Shown: positions 16,181 to 24,052, counted from the first letter of the stretch. The stretch is DNA of 64,000 nt from Pontibacter mangrovi (GCF_006385705.1 NZ_VFRQ01000009.1:1-64000), one strand, 5' to 3'. Made by a program: numbers and translations. Notes: a model not told the origin generated them from the sequence alone.

Positions 16181-17728
16181 TTAGTATTTTTCCCTAATAA
16201 TCTTCTCCAGCACAGCATTCCGCAGCGCTTCAGCCGCCTCATACTCTTCCTGCCGCCAAGGCAGCGAGGTTTGTTTCACGGTCTCCTGGTAGGTGGCAAA
16301 GGAGTTGCGCGGATGGTAGTTTTTGCCGTCCGGCTCCATTTGTATGGCATTGTTTGGGTTGCCTCCCCACTTTATTGTCTGCAGCACCTCCGGCCGGAAA
16401 CCAAGTATAAACTCTCCTTGCTCGGGGTTCACAGGTATGGCAATCAGGCCACTGGCAACCTGGCTAAAGGCTTTGCTGTGCGGGTACTCCGCAGGAAGGG
16501 CATCTGTAGCGAATATACTTCTGGCTTTGTTGCGACGCAGCCACGATACCAGCTCCTTTATCTCGCGCTCCTCCGGGGTGATACCCGTTTTCAGCACGTT
16601 GCCTTCATAAACCACCGCAGTACCGCCAAGCGAAAGAAGGTTGATGAGGTTCTCGCTTCCCTCCTGCAGCCCTTCTGCAAAAGTGGCGGCGCTAAACAGC
16701 TGCTCCATCAGGTTTACGTGCAGGCCGCGCAGGTACACCCGCAGGGCCATACTTTCCTCCTTCTGCTTTGCCTCCAGCTGCGCCGAGAGTATGCCGGACA
16801 GGAGCTCCATGGCTGAGCGCATTTCATAGCTAGGGTATTTGGCGGTTTTATGGTGGCAGGAAATCAGGCCCCACAGCTTGTTATCGATAATGATCGGAAG
16901 CGACATGGAAGCCGTGATGTTCATATTGGACAGATACTCCAGGTGCACTTTGGCCACGCTCCGCAGGTTGCTTTCAGAGAGATCCGTAAAGCGCTGCGTC
17001 AGCGGGTTGATGACAGGCTGAAGGCGCACCGGCTCATAGTTGTGGGTTGGGATGATGCGGTAAGGGTTGCGGAAGTATAGCTCACGCGCCTGCTTGGGCA
17101 CATCGGAGGCAGGAAAGCGCAGGTCCATGTAGTCGTCCATGTCCTCTTCCTTGGCCTGTGCCACCACAATGCCGTTCCAGTGCGGGTCAAACTGGTAGAT
17201 CATCACCCTGTCGAAGCCGCTCAGTTTTTTAAGCCCCTCTGCCGCCTGTTGCGCAATTCCCTGGTAGGTGCTTGCCTGCTTCAGGAGCGAAGTGATATAC
17301 TTAATGTTCTGGTACAGCCCGATAAAGGAATCCTGGGCGGTTTCCTGCCGCTCCTCCAGTTCCAGCAGCACATACTCCTCCTGCGGCAGCACCAGCGCCG
17401 AAAAAGCGGTTTTCTTACCATCAACTTCGAATTGCAGTGTCAGCGGGATTCTCTCCAGCGTTCCTTCCAGTTTGTTTTGAATCTCCTCATACTGCGCAGC
17501 GGGCAAAAAACGGCTGAGCGGCTCTTGCAGTAGCTGCTCCGGCGTGGCGGGCAGGAACGCCCCCACATTCTCGCTGGCCTGCAAAATGCGAAGCTCCTTT
17601 TTGTCTAGCACCAGCAGCACACCGTGTGGCTGTATCAGATTAACGAGGTGCAGCGGAATACTGCCGCACATTTCGGAATCGTAGTTCTTCTCAATCTTGA
17701 TGTTAACGGGTGCTGTTTGTTGACTCAT
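16181..17728 (-). CDS. Bacteriophytochrome photosensory core without kinase
   Basis: A 515-residue red/far-red photoreceptor core with PAS-GAF-PHY order. Cys21 in EMCGSIPLHLVNLIQPHG lines up with the biliverdin-attaching cysteine of bacteriophytochromes (ten residues before IQPHG). The GAF domain shows FDRVMIYQFDPHWNG, the PASDVP motif near residue 208 and SCHHKTAKYP near 290, which hold the chromophore. The PHY part (about 320-505) ends the protein; no HisKA or ATPase follows, so it needs a partner. The only other gene of the operon is the CheB-CheR-PAS kinase 6 bases downstream. A haem oxygenase to make biliverdin is not in the window. Confidence 0.92.
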   Translation of the reverse strand: MSQQTAPVNIKIEKNYDSEMCGSIPLHLVNLIQPHGVLLVLDKKELRILQASENVGAFLPATPEQLLQEPLSRFLPAAQYEEIQNKLEGTLERIPLTLQFEVDGKKTAFSALVLPQEEYVLLELEERQETAQDSFIGLYQNIKYITSLLKQASTYQGIAQQAAEGLKKLSGFDRVMIYQFDPHWNGIVVAQAKEEDMDDYMDLRFPASDVPKQARELYFRNPYRIIPTHNYEPVRLQPVINPLTQRFTDLSESNLRSVAKVHLEYLSNMNITASMSLPIIIDNKLWGLISCHHKTAKYPSYEMRSAMELLSGILSAQLEAKQKEESMALRVYLRGLHVNLMEQLFSAATFAEGLQEGSENLINLLSLGGTAVVYEGNVLKTGITPEEREIKELVSWLRRNKARSIFATDALPAEYPHSKAFSQVASGLIAIPVNPEQGEFILGFRPEVLQTIKWGGNPNNAIQMEPDGKNYHPRNSFATYQETVKQTSLPWRQEEYEAAEALRNAVLEKIIREKY

Positions 17729-18265
17729 GGTGTTCTGTTTACGCCAGGCTTCAGCACCTGGCTTGTAGCAAAAAAAGATAAAGTATAAAACCTTAAAAAA
17801 TACGGACTTATTTTCATCAGTAGGCTAGGTTCATCCTAGCTACCCATCCTACTTTAAAAGAAAAGTAAAATAGGACTGCTTTGATTGCCTTGATAAAAAT
17901 GTTCTAATATTAAGTAATCTATAGAAAGCGAAATTGTTTATTTACAGGCCGCTAGATACAGATTTTTAAAAGTAACACTTATTTATGAAGTTTATAACAT
18001 AGGAACCCGTTTTCATATTACTTTTATCAAAAGATGGGCCGCTAAAATCTTATTCTTTCGTAGGGGCGGTGCTGTGCAAGTAAGACCTCCTGAAGCCAGT
18101 TATTCCTTCCTGCTGCAAAAGTAACGCCAGCTATACTTTATACTTTGCCCCAACCATAAAGTATAAGTACCAAGCTATCAGCCAGAATCGTGTTCCTCTG
18201 CGCAGCTTTCACCTTTTTCATGCATTTTCAGCCTGAAAATATTATTGTAAGCAACATCAAAATAT
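17729..18265. other. Intergenic region, no gene seen
   Basis: A stretch of about 540 bases between the phytochrome gene and the tRNA-Pro promoter, AT-rich. It contains several AAAGTATA octamers (near 17776, 18134-18145 and 18161), one short hairpin near 17820 (TAGG/CCTA), and probably the minus-strand promoter of the phytochrome operon. I see no protein-like frame or RNA gene. Confidence 0.5.
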
Positions 18266-18295
18266 TTGCGATTTTGAGCGGTATTTGTACCTTTG
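18266..18295 (+). promoter_or_regulatory. Promoter of tRNA-Pro(TGG)
   Basis: TTG at 18266-18268 and TACCTTTG at 18288-18295, 19 bases apart, match the Bacteroidota -33/-7 consensus. The tRNA begins 40 bases downstream. Confidence 0.7.
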
Positions 18296-18334
18296 TGCCA
18301 CTCAACCTAACGGTATAAGTTAAGTTGTAGTGTT

Positions 18335-18408
18335 CGGGGTGTAGCGTAGCCCGGTATCGCGCCACATTTGGGATGTGGAGGTCGTAGGTTCGAATCCTGC
18401 CACCCCGA
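18335..18408 (+). tRNA. tRNA-Pro (TGG anticodon)
   Basis: A complete cloverleaf: acceptor CGGGGTG/CACCCCG, T arm with GGTTCGAATCC, anticodon stem CCACA/TGTGG around loop TTTGGGA giving TGG. Discriminator A, CCA not encoded. Confidence 0.96.
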
Positions 18409-18411
18409 CTT

Positions 18412-18454
18412 AGAAAAGCCTGCTTTCTTTACAGAATGGCAGGCTTTTCTTTTT
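18412..18454 (+). terminator. Terminator after tRNA-Pro(TGG)
   Basis: AGAAAAGCCTGC at 18412-18423 pairs with GCAGGCTTTTCT at 18439-18450, followed by TTTT. Confidence 0.85.
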
Positions 18455-18470
18455 CAATGTTTAACCGATG

Positions 18471-19025
18471 TTATTGCGGTATCTGCTCCATAAGCTTCTG
18501 CACCCCTTTCACGATTCGCTCCTGCAGTTTGGAAGTGTTGTCGTCGGGAATCACCCCTTCCGCTGCCCCTTGCCAAACCAGCTTGTTTTGAGCATTGTCT
18601 ACCAGGTGCACCGATAGCGTGCCCTTCTTGTACCGGTCTACCACCACCTCTTCTGTTTTCCAGGTATAACGGCGCTGCCCCATGTAATAAGGGGGGTCAG
18701 TCAGGATGTTGGTTTGGCGGGTCTGCACCTCTTCTGCCACCACAATACCCAGGTTTATCTTCAGGTCGGGGTTTTGGTCGGTGCGCTGCAGCCCGCGCTG
18801 CTCCAATTGCTTTGCTATTTCCTGCTTCAGGAAGTCCAGTTGCCCTATATACTGCTGCAGCGTGTCGCCGCTCGTTTCCAGGTCAAAAAAACCAAAAGTC
18901 CGGTAGTTGCTAAGCTTAAAGTCCTCTTCGGCTTTGGTGTCCAGCACCCTTACCGGCGAGCAGCTTAGCACCAGTAGGCACAAAAGGCAAAGCACCAGGT
19001 TTAGCCTCACATTCGTTAGATTCAT
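18471..19025 (-). CDS. DUF4136 domain-containing lipoprotein
   Basis: A 184-residue lipoprotein: signal with VLSCS lipobox at about residue 22, then a DUF4136 domain. Typical features are the early YRTFGFFD strand, the helix FLKQEIAKQLEQRGLQRTDQNPDLKINLGI, a YTWKTEEVVVDRYKKGTLSVHLVD strand pair, LVWQGAAEGVI, and a C-terminal helix. It is outer-envelope associated by inference; the molecular role of the family is unknown. It lies alone between two tRNA-Pro genes. Confidence 0.85.
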   Translation of the reverse strand: MNLTNVRLNLVLCLLCLLVLSCSPVRVLDTKAEEDFKLSNYRTFGFFDLETSGDTLQQYIGQLDFLKQEIAKQLEQRGLQRTDQNPDLKINLGIVVAEEVQTRQTNILTDPPYYMGQRRYTWKTEEVVVDRYKKGTLSVHLVDNAQNKLVWQGAAEGVIPDDNTSKLQERIVKGVQKLMEQIPQ

Positions 19026-19250
19026 ACTATCATTTCCTATGCTTACCTATACGCCCACGCTACAGAAGCGTTCTTCCATGGCGGGAGCATTTAGTGGCGA
19101 GATGGCGCTTTGTCTTTTATTTTTTGCCCTATTGCACTACCCCATGTAGCCGCACCTTTACATGCAACACCATGCCTGGCTTACCTGTAAAAACAAAAAT
19201 GAGCGACTACTTTTGAATTTTCTTGCGGATTAATAAATTAGCGCAAAAAT

Positions 19251-19324
19251 CGGGGTGTAGCGTAGCCTGGTATCGCGCCAGCATGGGGTGCTGGAGGTCG
19301 TGGGTTCGAATCCCGCCACTCCGA
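19251..19324 (+). tRNA. tRNA-Pro (GGG anticodon)
   Basis: Acceptor CGGGGTG pairs with CACTCCG, with one G-T wobble. The anticodon stem CCAGC/GCTGG encloses loop ATGGGGT, giving GGG. The T loop is GGGTTCGAATCCC and the discriminator is A. The last 20 bases plus one (19305-19325) recur exactly at 20866-20886 and with one change at 22750-22770. It therefore looks like the chromosomal target of integrative elements. Confidence 0.95.
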
Positions 19325-19606
19325 CTACTAAAAAGGCCTTTTACAGCGCGTAAAGGGCCTTTTGTTGTTAAATTACTGACGCAAGACGTACAAAAACTAA
19401 CTTAAGCTTTCCAAACAAAACAGACCTACAGCTTATTAAAGAGCGTTTTTCCTTTAGTCCTGAGCGCTTTTTAACCCGCCACTCCTGTAGAATTTCCAAG
19501 CAAGTCTCTCCTACTATAGTTATTTCTTCCTATATTCATTTTCTGATAGTATGATACAATCATACTCCACACATAGTGCAGATAGTAGGAGTAGGTAGTC
19601 CCACTA
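19305..19606 (+). repeat. Direct repeat unit R1: tRNA-Pro 3' end plus conserved leader
   Basis: First of three imperfect direct repeats of about 300 bases (others at 20866 and 22750). Order: tRNA-Pro 3' end, hairpin AAAAGGCC...GGCCTTTT, TGACGCA at 19377-19383, a conserved stretch with GAGCGTTTTT and CCCGCCACTCC near 19445-19485, then ATAGTGCAGATA at 19573-19584 with an imperfect ATAGT/ACTAT hairpin. A gene starts 23 bases later. Here the repeat's head is the intact tRNA itself. Confidence 0.8.
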
Positions 19607-19628
19607 TACTATAGTTGTACAAAATTAA

Positions 19629-20654
19629 ATGATACTATTTAACCGAATAAACAATCCTACGTCTTTAGACCTTCACTCAATTGAGTCAGATTTGAGTGAA
19701 GGTAAAACTGTTCTCATTCAGTTTTCAGAAAAGGTTTATGATGATAAGCTTCTTGCAGAGCTTAATAAACTATGCGCAAGGTATAATGAATTACTTGAGA
19801 TTAGGTTTTATGGGCACTATGAAGATAAAGGATACTTTGACTGCAAGATTCTCGAAAAGTTGCCAGATGTAAAGTCCCTGTATATGGATTGCCTATATCA
19901 TGTGGAGAATCTGTCCTTCTTGCCCAGACTAAAGCATCTTCACACACTTGGCATTGGATTCTTTGAACTCAAAGATACTGAAATCTTAAATTCAGATAAT
20001 TTGAAGTCACTGCAAAAGCTGTTGCTTTTTGACACAAGGACTAAAGCTCTGAACCTGGAATATCTAAGAGAGTACCAGAAACTTAAGTACTTGATTTGCT
20101 GCGGTCACACCAAAAACGTAGAAGCAATCGGAGAGATTGCTAATCTGGAGTACCTGTCACTTAATTCTATAAGTAAAGTTCCTATCTACTTTGTCAATAA
20201 ATTAAAGAAGTTAAAGACTCTTAAGTTTATATTAGGTGGCAGAAGCGATATAAATGAAATAGAAGATAACGAGATAGAAGAACTCGAAATCATACGAGTA
20301 AGAGGCTTCAATGAGTTTAAGAACACAACATCTTTTGGAAACCTAAAAAAGCTCCAAATAGAAGATCAAATTCAACTAACAGAACTGGTATTTGATAAAC
20401 CCCTTCATCATCTTGAAGAAGTTGCTGTGTTGAATTGCAGGAATTTTGCCCTTTTGAAGGGCTTAGAGAAGTTGGAAAGCCTAAAACGACTATGGATTTA
20501 TAAAACGAGCCTTGACTTTGACAGCTTAATCAATAGTCAACTTCCAAAATCATTGGATGTGTTCGGGTTTTATACTTCAAAAGCGAGAATAGATAAAGAT
20601 ATCCAAAGCAGGATAAAGTCCTTGGGTTATCAGAATAGATTAGCAGAAGTTTAA
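19629..20654 (+). CDS. Leucine-rich repeat protein, cytosolic
   Basis: A 341-residue protein built of irregular leucine-rich repeats, roughly residues 75-320. Recurring units have the form L..L..L.L: LPDVKSLYMDC, LKHLHTLGIGFFEL, LKSLQKLLLFD, LKYLICCG, LEYLSLNS, LKKLKTLKF, LKKLQIE, LESLKRLWIYK. There is no signal peptide or membrane segment. Repeats of this type usually mediate protein binding; no catalytic motif is visible. Strongly AT-rich codon use contrasts with the core. It sits between unit R1 and an attC-like palindrome, so it is the payload of the first tRNA-Pro element. Confidence 0.7.
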   Translation: MILFNRINNPTSLDLHSIESDLSEGKTVLIQFSEKVYDDKLLAELNKLCARYNELLEIRFYGHYEDKGYFDCKILEKLPDVKSLYMDCLYHVENLSFLPRLKHLHTLGIGFFELKDTEILNSDNLKSLQKLLLFDTRTKALNLEYLREYQKLKYLICCGHTKNVEAIGEIANLEYLSLNSISKVPIYFVNKLKKLKTLKFILGGRSDINEIEDNEIEELEIIRVRGFNEFKNTTSFGNLKKLQIEDQIQLTELVFDKPLHHLEEVAVLNCRNFALLKGLEKLESLKRLWIYKTSLDFDSLINSQLPKSLDVFGFYTSKARIDKDIQSRIKSLGYQNRLAEV

Positions 20655-20668
20655 GAACAAAATTGTAC

Positions 20669-20716
20669 AACACCACCTTTACGGTAGCTACACTACCGCA
20701 AAGCCCAGCACGTTAA
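20669..20716 (+). repeat. attC-like palindromic spacer
   Basis: CTTTACGGTAG (20677-20687) pairs with CTACCGCAAAG (20693-20703), one mismatch, around a CTACA loop. It is preceded by ACAACACCAC and followed by CCCAGCACGTTAA. The mismatch position is the same as in the spacer at 43422/43441. It lies 14 bases after the LRR gene stop. The conserved segment ATCACCTTGCGTCAC follows at once, as it also does at 23965. Confidence 0.6.
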
Positions 20717-20721
20717 AAATC

Positions 20722-20865
20722 ACCTTGCGTCACTTCCTGCGTCAGTAGCGCTTGCGTCAGTTTCTGCGTCAGTTGTGGCCAAAAACATCGAAATTTCAAC
20801 AGAAACCAATATTTAACCAGCGCTTCTGAGGCATTTTTGCATAGCTGGATTTGGTGGTATTTGCG
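20722..20865 (+). repeat. Left-end repeat L2 with four TGCGTCA heptamers
   Basis: TGCGTCA occurs at 20726, 20738, 20753 and 20765 (spacings 12, 15, 12). It is followed by TTGTGGCCAAAA, CGCTTCTGAGGCATTTTTGC and ATAGCTGGATTTGGTGGTAT, all repeated at 22631-22749, with the first part also at 23966-24052. The inverse heptamer TGACGCA lies on the other side of each tRNA-Pro fragment. Regularly spaced heptamers flanking a tRNA-derived core are what arm-type sites of a tyrosine recombinase look like; this role is inferred. Confidence 0.65.
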
Positions 20866-21154
20866 TTCGAATCCCGCCACTCCGACAGAAAAGGGTCTAT
20901 ACTTGCAGTATAGGCCCTTTCTACTGATGCTAAAGTAACGCTAACTGACGCAAGATTTTATCCAAAGTAGCTCTACACTTATTTAAGAATGTTTCTCTTT
21001 TAATATTCAAGCGTTTTTACCCCGTCACTCCAATTGAGTTCCCTAGCAAATCACTACTCCTATTACAATTATTTTCCTATATTGATTCTCTGATAGTATC
21101 AGAGAATCATACTCCACATATAGTGCAGATAGCAGGTGTAGGAACTCCTGCTAT
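20866..21154 (+). repeat. Direct repeat unit R2: tRNA-Pro 3' end plus conserved leader
   Basis: Begins with 21 bases identical to the 3' end of tRNA-Pro(GGG). The terminator hairpin differs from R1 (AAAGGGTCTATA.../TATAGGCCCTTT), then TGACGCA at 20946-20952 and the shared leader. It ends with ATAGTGCAGATA at 21120-21131, continuing into a perfect 8-bp hairpin ATAGCAGG (21129-21136)/CCTGCTAT (21147-21154). The upstream half of the tRNA is missing, so this is not a functional tRNA gene. Confidence 0.8.
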
Positions 21155-21183
21155 ACACTAATTATGCTTAATGTGAATCAACA

Positions 21184-21654
21184 ATGAAAAAAGCTGTACT
21201 GCTTACTCAACTTTACCTACTGCTTACGCTTGTTCTGTTTTCATGCGAATCAACAGAAGAAGCAGAAGTTGGTATGCCCTCTACAGAAGTTGAGAAAAAG
21301 CAATTAGCTACAAGTGCCGACACAGCAGAAACACTTATTTGCCCTATTGAAACACCGTGCTATCAACTAACGGACGAAACTGTAAAGCCACTCAGTCTTC
21401 ACAAAACATTTCATGGCTTAGTAGTTCTGAAAGCAGAGTATAACAGGGAAAGCCTAAAGTTCAACAAGTATGAAATCATGGTGGCAAAACTCCGCTCTAA
21501 AAGTACCGAAGAGGCTGTTAACATGCCTGAAAAGGAATTGGCTCAATTGCTGCCAACTCTGATTAAGCATGTTGATCACATTGAGTTAAAAAGAAATAAT
21601 CAGGAAGGCTGTACAGAACCGTCATTGTTCTATCTGCCAATCAGAATAGAATAA
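21184..21654 (+). CDS. Small lipoprotein of unknown function
   Basis: A 156-residue secreted lipoprotein: signal helix LLTQLYLLLTLVLFSCES with Cys at about residue 21. The mature part has LICPIETPCYQL, a strand-rich middle (FHGLVVLKAEYNRESLKFNKYEI) and a late GCTEPSLFYLPI. Three further cysteines could form a disulphide. I recognise no family. It is AT-rich, is the first gene after unit R2, and is followed by an attC-like palindrome and a second cassette gene. Confidence 0.65.
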   Translation: MKKAVLLTQLYLLLTLVLFSCESTEEAEVGMPSTEVEKKQLATSADTAETLICPIETPCYQLTDETVKPLSLHKTFHGLVVLKAEYNRESLKFNKYEIMVAKLRSKSTEEAVNMPEKELAQLLPTLIKHVDHIELKRNNQEGCTEPSLFYLPIRIE

Positions 21655-21668
21655 AAAAACCACTTAGC

Positions 21669-21735
21669 ATAACCCTGCACAGGCTCCATACTCGGCTGCG
21701 CCTCGTTCACAGCCTGTACTAACCGTTGGCACACA
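21669..21735 (+). repeat. attC-like palindromic spacer
   Basis: Arms AGGCT near 21681 and AGCCT near 21711 enclose CGGCTGCGCCTCG. The right flank reads ACTAACCGTTGGCACACATT. It closely resembles the element at 91-150 and shares the CGTTrGCACACATT end with the spacer at 43413-43470. The next gene begins within 20 bases. Confidence 0.6.
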
Positions 21736-21754
21736 TTTGAAAAAACTGAAAAAT

Positions 21755-22564
21755 ATGAAAAAAGCAATAATTTTTATATTAATTGCAACTTTGGCAATTA
21801 GCTGTAAAAACAAAGGAATCGTTCATAACGACCAGATTCCAGAGCACGACAGCTTAACCATAAGTTCAAAATTCGTAAACGAAGACCGGATTGTCAACAT
21901 TTGGACTCCTCCAACTTACAATCAATCGACCGACAGTTTCCCTGTACTTTATATGCCAGATGGCGGTATAAAGGAAGATTTTCCACACATAGCAAACACT
22001 TTGGCAAAACTGATTAAGGAAAATAAAATACCACCGTATATCTTGGTTGGTATTGAAAATACAGAAAGAAGAAGAGATTTATCTGGTCCAACAGAAATTG
22101 AATATGATCTAAAGTATGTTCCCAATCCGGGTGGTTCAAATAATTTCAGAGGCTTCATTAAAAATGAACTTTTCCCTGAAATAAATAAGAGATATCGAAC
22201 CAAAGACAAAAGAGCAATAATTGGAGAATCTGCAGCAGGAATATTTGTGATAGAGACTTTTCTTCTGGATAATGACATGTTTGACTACTATATCGCAATG
22301 GATCCTGCTTTGTGGTATAACGAACAGTATTTGGTTAAAAACTTTATATCATTGGCAAAAGAAGATTACGCACAGAAAAAGAAACTTTGGTTTGCGGGTT
22401 CTGATGCAGTTGACATTTCTCCATACACTAGAGAATTAAATAAAAAATTGGAGAATTCAAATCTTGGATTAATATGGAAGTATTCAGACGAACCTGAAGA
22501 GCAGCACAACACAATATTTAGAGCCACAAAAGAAAAAGCTTTGATCTGGGCTTTGAATGATTAA
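21755..22564 (+). CDS. Alpha/beta-hydrolase esterase lipoprotein (PF00756-type)
   Basis: A 269-residue esterase of the putative-esterase family that includes enterochelin/bacillibactin esterases and mycolyltransferases. ATG 21755 gives a lipoprotein signal MKKAIIFILIATLAISC; an upstream TTG at 21737 would only lengthen it. The nucleophile elbow GESAAG is visible in the middle, preceded by NELFPEINKRYRT (typical just before the elbow). LYMPDGG near residue 70 likely forms the oxyanion region, and the catalytic His is probably in the C-terminal EEQHNTIF. It is a second payload gene after unit R2. Substrate unknown. Confidence 0.8.
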   Translation: MKKAIIFILIATLAISCKNKGIVHNDQIPEHDSLTISSKFVNEDRIVNIWTPPTYNQSTDSFPVLYMPDGGIKEDFPHIANTLAKLIKENKIPPYILVGIENTERRRDLSGPTEIEYDLKYVPNPGGSNNFRGFIKNELFPEINKRYRTKDKRAIIGESAAGIFVIETFLLDNDMFDYYIAMDPALWYNEQYLVKNFISLAKEDYAQKKKLWFAGSDAVDISPYTRELNKKLENSNLGLIWKYSDEPEEQHNTIFRATKEKALIWALND

Positions 22565-22630
22565 AAACGAGGGCCAACATTGCATAAAAACAATGCTCAA
22601 ACATGTCTTGTATAAAAAAACAGTGCTCGC

Positions 22631-22749
22631 TTGCTGCGTCAGTAGCGCTTGCGCCAGTTGTGGCCAAAATATCGAAGTTCCACCAGAATCAAACATTTCA
22701 CCGGCGCTTCAGAGGCATTTTTGCATAGCTGGATTTGGTGGTATTTGCG
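22631..22749 (+). repeat. Left-end repeat L3
   Basis: A shortened copy of the segment at 20722-20865. TGCGTCA is at 22635-22641 and a one-base variant TGCGCCA at 22650-22656. GTTGTGGCCAAAAT, then CGCTTCAGAGGCATTTTTGC and ATAGCTGGATTTGGTGGTAT follow. It leads straight into a tRNA-Pro 3'-end fragment. Confidence 0.6.
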
Positions 22750-23057
22750 TACGAATCCCGCCACTCCGACTACTAAAAAGGCCTTTTACAGCTTGTAAAG
22801 GGCCTTTTTGTTGATAAATAACTGACGCAAGGCGTACAAAAACTAACTTAAGCTTCCGGTACTAAACAGTCCTATAGATCATTCAAGAGCGTTTTTCCTT
22901 TAATATCTAAGCGTTTTTTACCCCGTCACTCCAATTGAGTTCCCTAGCAAATCACTCCTCCTCTTACTATTTTTTCCTAAATTGATTTTCTGATGGTATG
23001 AAACAATTATACTCCACACAAAGTGCGGATAACAAGAGTGGGTACTCATACTATACA
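22750..23057 (+). repeat. Direct repeat unit R3: tRNA-Pro 3' end plus conserved leader
   Basis: Begins with the tRNA-Pro 3' end with one substitution (ACGAATCCCGCC...). The terminator hairpin and downstream CTACTAAAAAGGCC are almost identical to R1. TGACGCA is at 22823-22829, and GTACAAAAACTAACTTAAGC is shared with R1. CCCCGTCACTCCAATTGAG is shared with R2. It ends with AAAGTGCGGATA (23020-23031) and a short GAGT/ACTC hairpin. R3 thus mosaics R1- and R2-like stretches. Confidence 0.8.
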
Positions 23058-23104
23058 CCGGTTAGCGGTCAGTCTAATAATTATCAATGAAAAATTAAGG
23101 TGAT

Positions 23105-23869
23105 ATGTCAATAACAACAGAATCTGAGTTAGTAGGGATGCAAAAGGTAAGCGAAGCTGTAGCCTATACCCTGAACAAAATGGTGAGTTATGCCCAACCC
23201 GGAATGACGACAAAAGAACTGGATGATTATGGAGCAAAAATTCTTTCAGAGTTTGGAGCACGATCAGCACCCAATCATACTTATGGTTTCCCGGGCTGGA
23301 CTTGTATAAGTGTTGACAATGAGTTTTGCCACGGCATTCCTTCAAACAAGCGAGTTTTGAAAGAAGGTGATTTGATAAACATTGATGTTTCGGCCGAACT
23401 TGGTGGTTTTTGGGCCGACAATGGAAGTTCCTTTGTTATTGGCAATGACATTAACCATCATCAAAAATTAGTGGACGCATCAAAAGAAATACTACGAAAA
23501 GCCATCAGTAACATCAAAGGAGGTGTGAGAATATCAGATATTGGTAGTTTAATAGAAACAGAAGCTAAAAAGAGAGGTTACAGGGTCATCAAAAATCTTG
23601 GCGGTCACGGAATTGGCAGAAGCCTTCACGAACAACCTGATGAATTACTCAATTTCAAGAATAGATTTGACCAAAGAAGATTCAAGAAAAATTCAGTAGT
23701 CGCTATTGAAACATTTATTTCAACTACATCAACTTATACTAAAGAGTTGAGTGATGGATGGACATTGGTTGGAAATAAAGGAGGTTATATGGCTCAACAC
23801 GAACATACAATTGTTGTAACCGATGGTGAGCCGCTCATATTGACAGAAGATAATGGCATTTTTGATTAA
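23105..23869 (+). CDS. map: Type I methionine aminopeptidase, accessory copy
   Basis: A 254-residue metallopeptidase (M24A) that removes N-terminal methionine from nascent proteins. All five metal ligands are in place: Asp94, Asp105, His168, Glu202 and Glu233, with the substrate-binding His76 in FCHGIPS. Length fits the compact type I enzyme, without an SH3 or zinc-finger extension. The region after Glu202 (IETFISTTS) differs from the usual IEPM context, so substrate preference may be altered. It is AT-rich and is the sole payload of the third tRNA-Pro unit. Bacteroidota normally keep their essential map in a ribosomal operon, so this is probably a second copy. Confidence 0.9.
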   Translation: MSITTESELVGMQKVSEAVAYTLNKMVSYAQPGMTTKELDDYGAKILSEFGARSAPNHTYGFPGWTCISVDNEFCHGIPSNKRVLKEGDLINIDVSAELGGFWADNGSSFVIGNDINHHQKLVDASKEILRKAISNIKGGVRISDIGSLIETEAKKRGYRVIKNLGGHGIGRSLHEQPDELLNFKNRFDQRRFKKNSVVAIETFISTTSTYTKELSDGWTLVGNKGGYMAQHEHTIVVTDGEPLILTEDNGIFD

Positions 23870-23965
23870 ATACAAAATGGTGGAAGCCAGCGCGAACCGC
23901 TAACATTTTGTAGACAGCATCTTCGGCCGACGGCCTTCGCCAGCCGCTTACAGATAGCCGTTAAA

Positions 23966-24052
23966 TCACCTTGCGTCACTTCCTGCGTCAGCGGCAGGTC
24001 AGGCATCGGAGCTACAAGTGAACTCCACATTTCACCCACGCTTCTGCAGCAC
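23966..24052 (+). repeat. Left-end repeat L4, no tRNA fragment after it
   Basis: ATCACCTTGCGTCACTTCCT and GCGTCAG repeat the start of L2 exactly, with TGCGTCA at 23972 and 23984 (12 apart, as in L2). It then decays through TTTCACCCACGCTTCTGCAG. It closes the third unit but, unlike L2 and L3, is not followed by a tRNA-Pro 3' end. From here to 24368 I see only core-like intergenic DNA. Confidence 0.55.

Noticed and set aside
20722..20771. The TGCGTCA repeats as a CRISPR array
   Set aside because: Repeats are only seven bases, spacings are 12-15 bases, and no cas gene is near.
20820..20886. A second and third tRNA-Pro gene at 20820 and 22705
   Set aside because: Only the T-arm and acceptor 3' strand are present; D arm and anticodon arm are missing.
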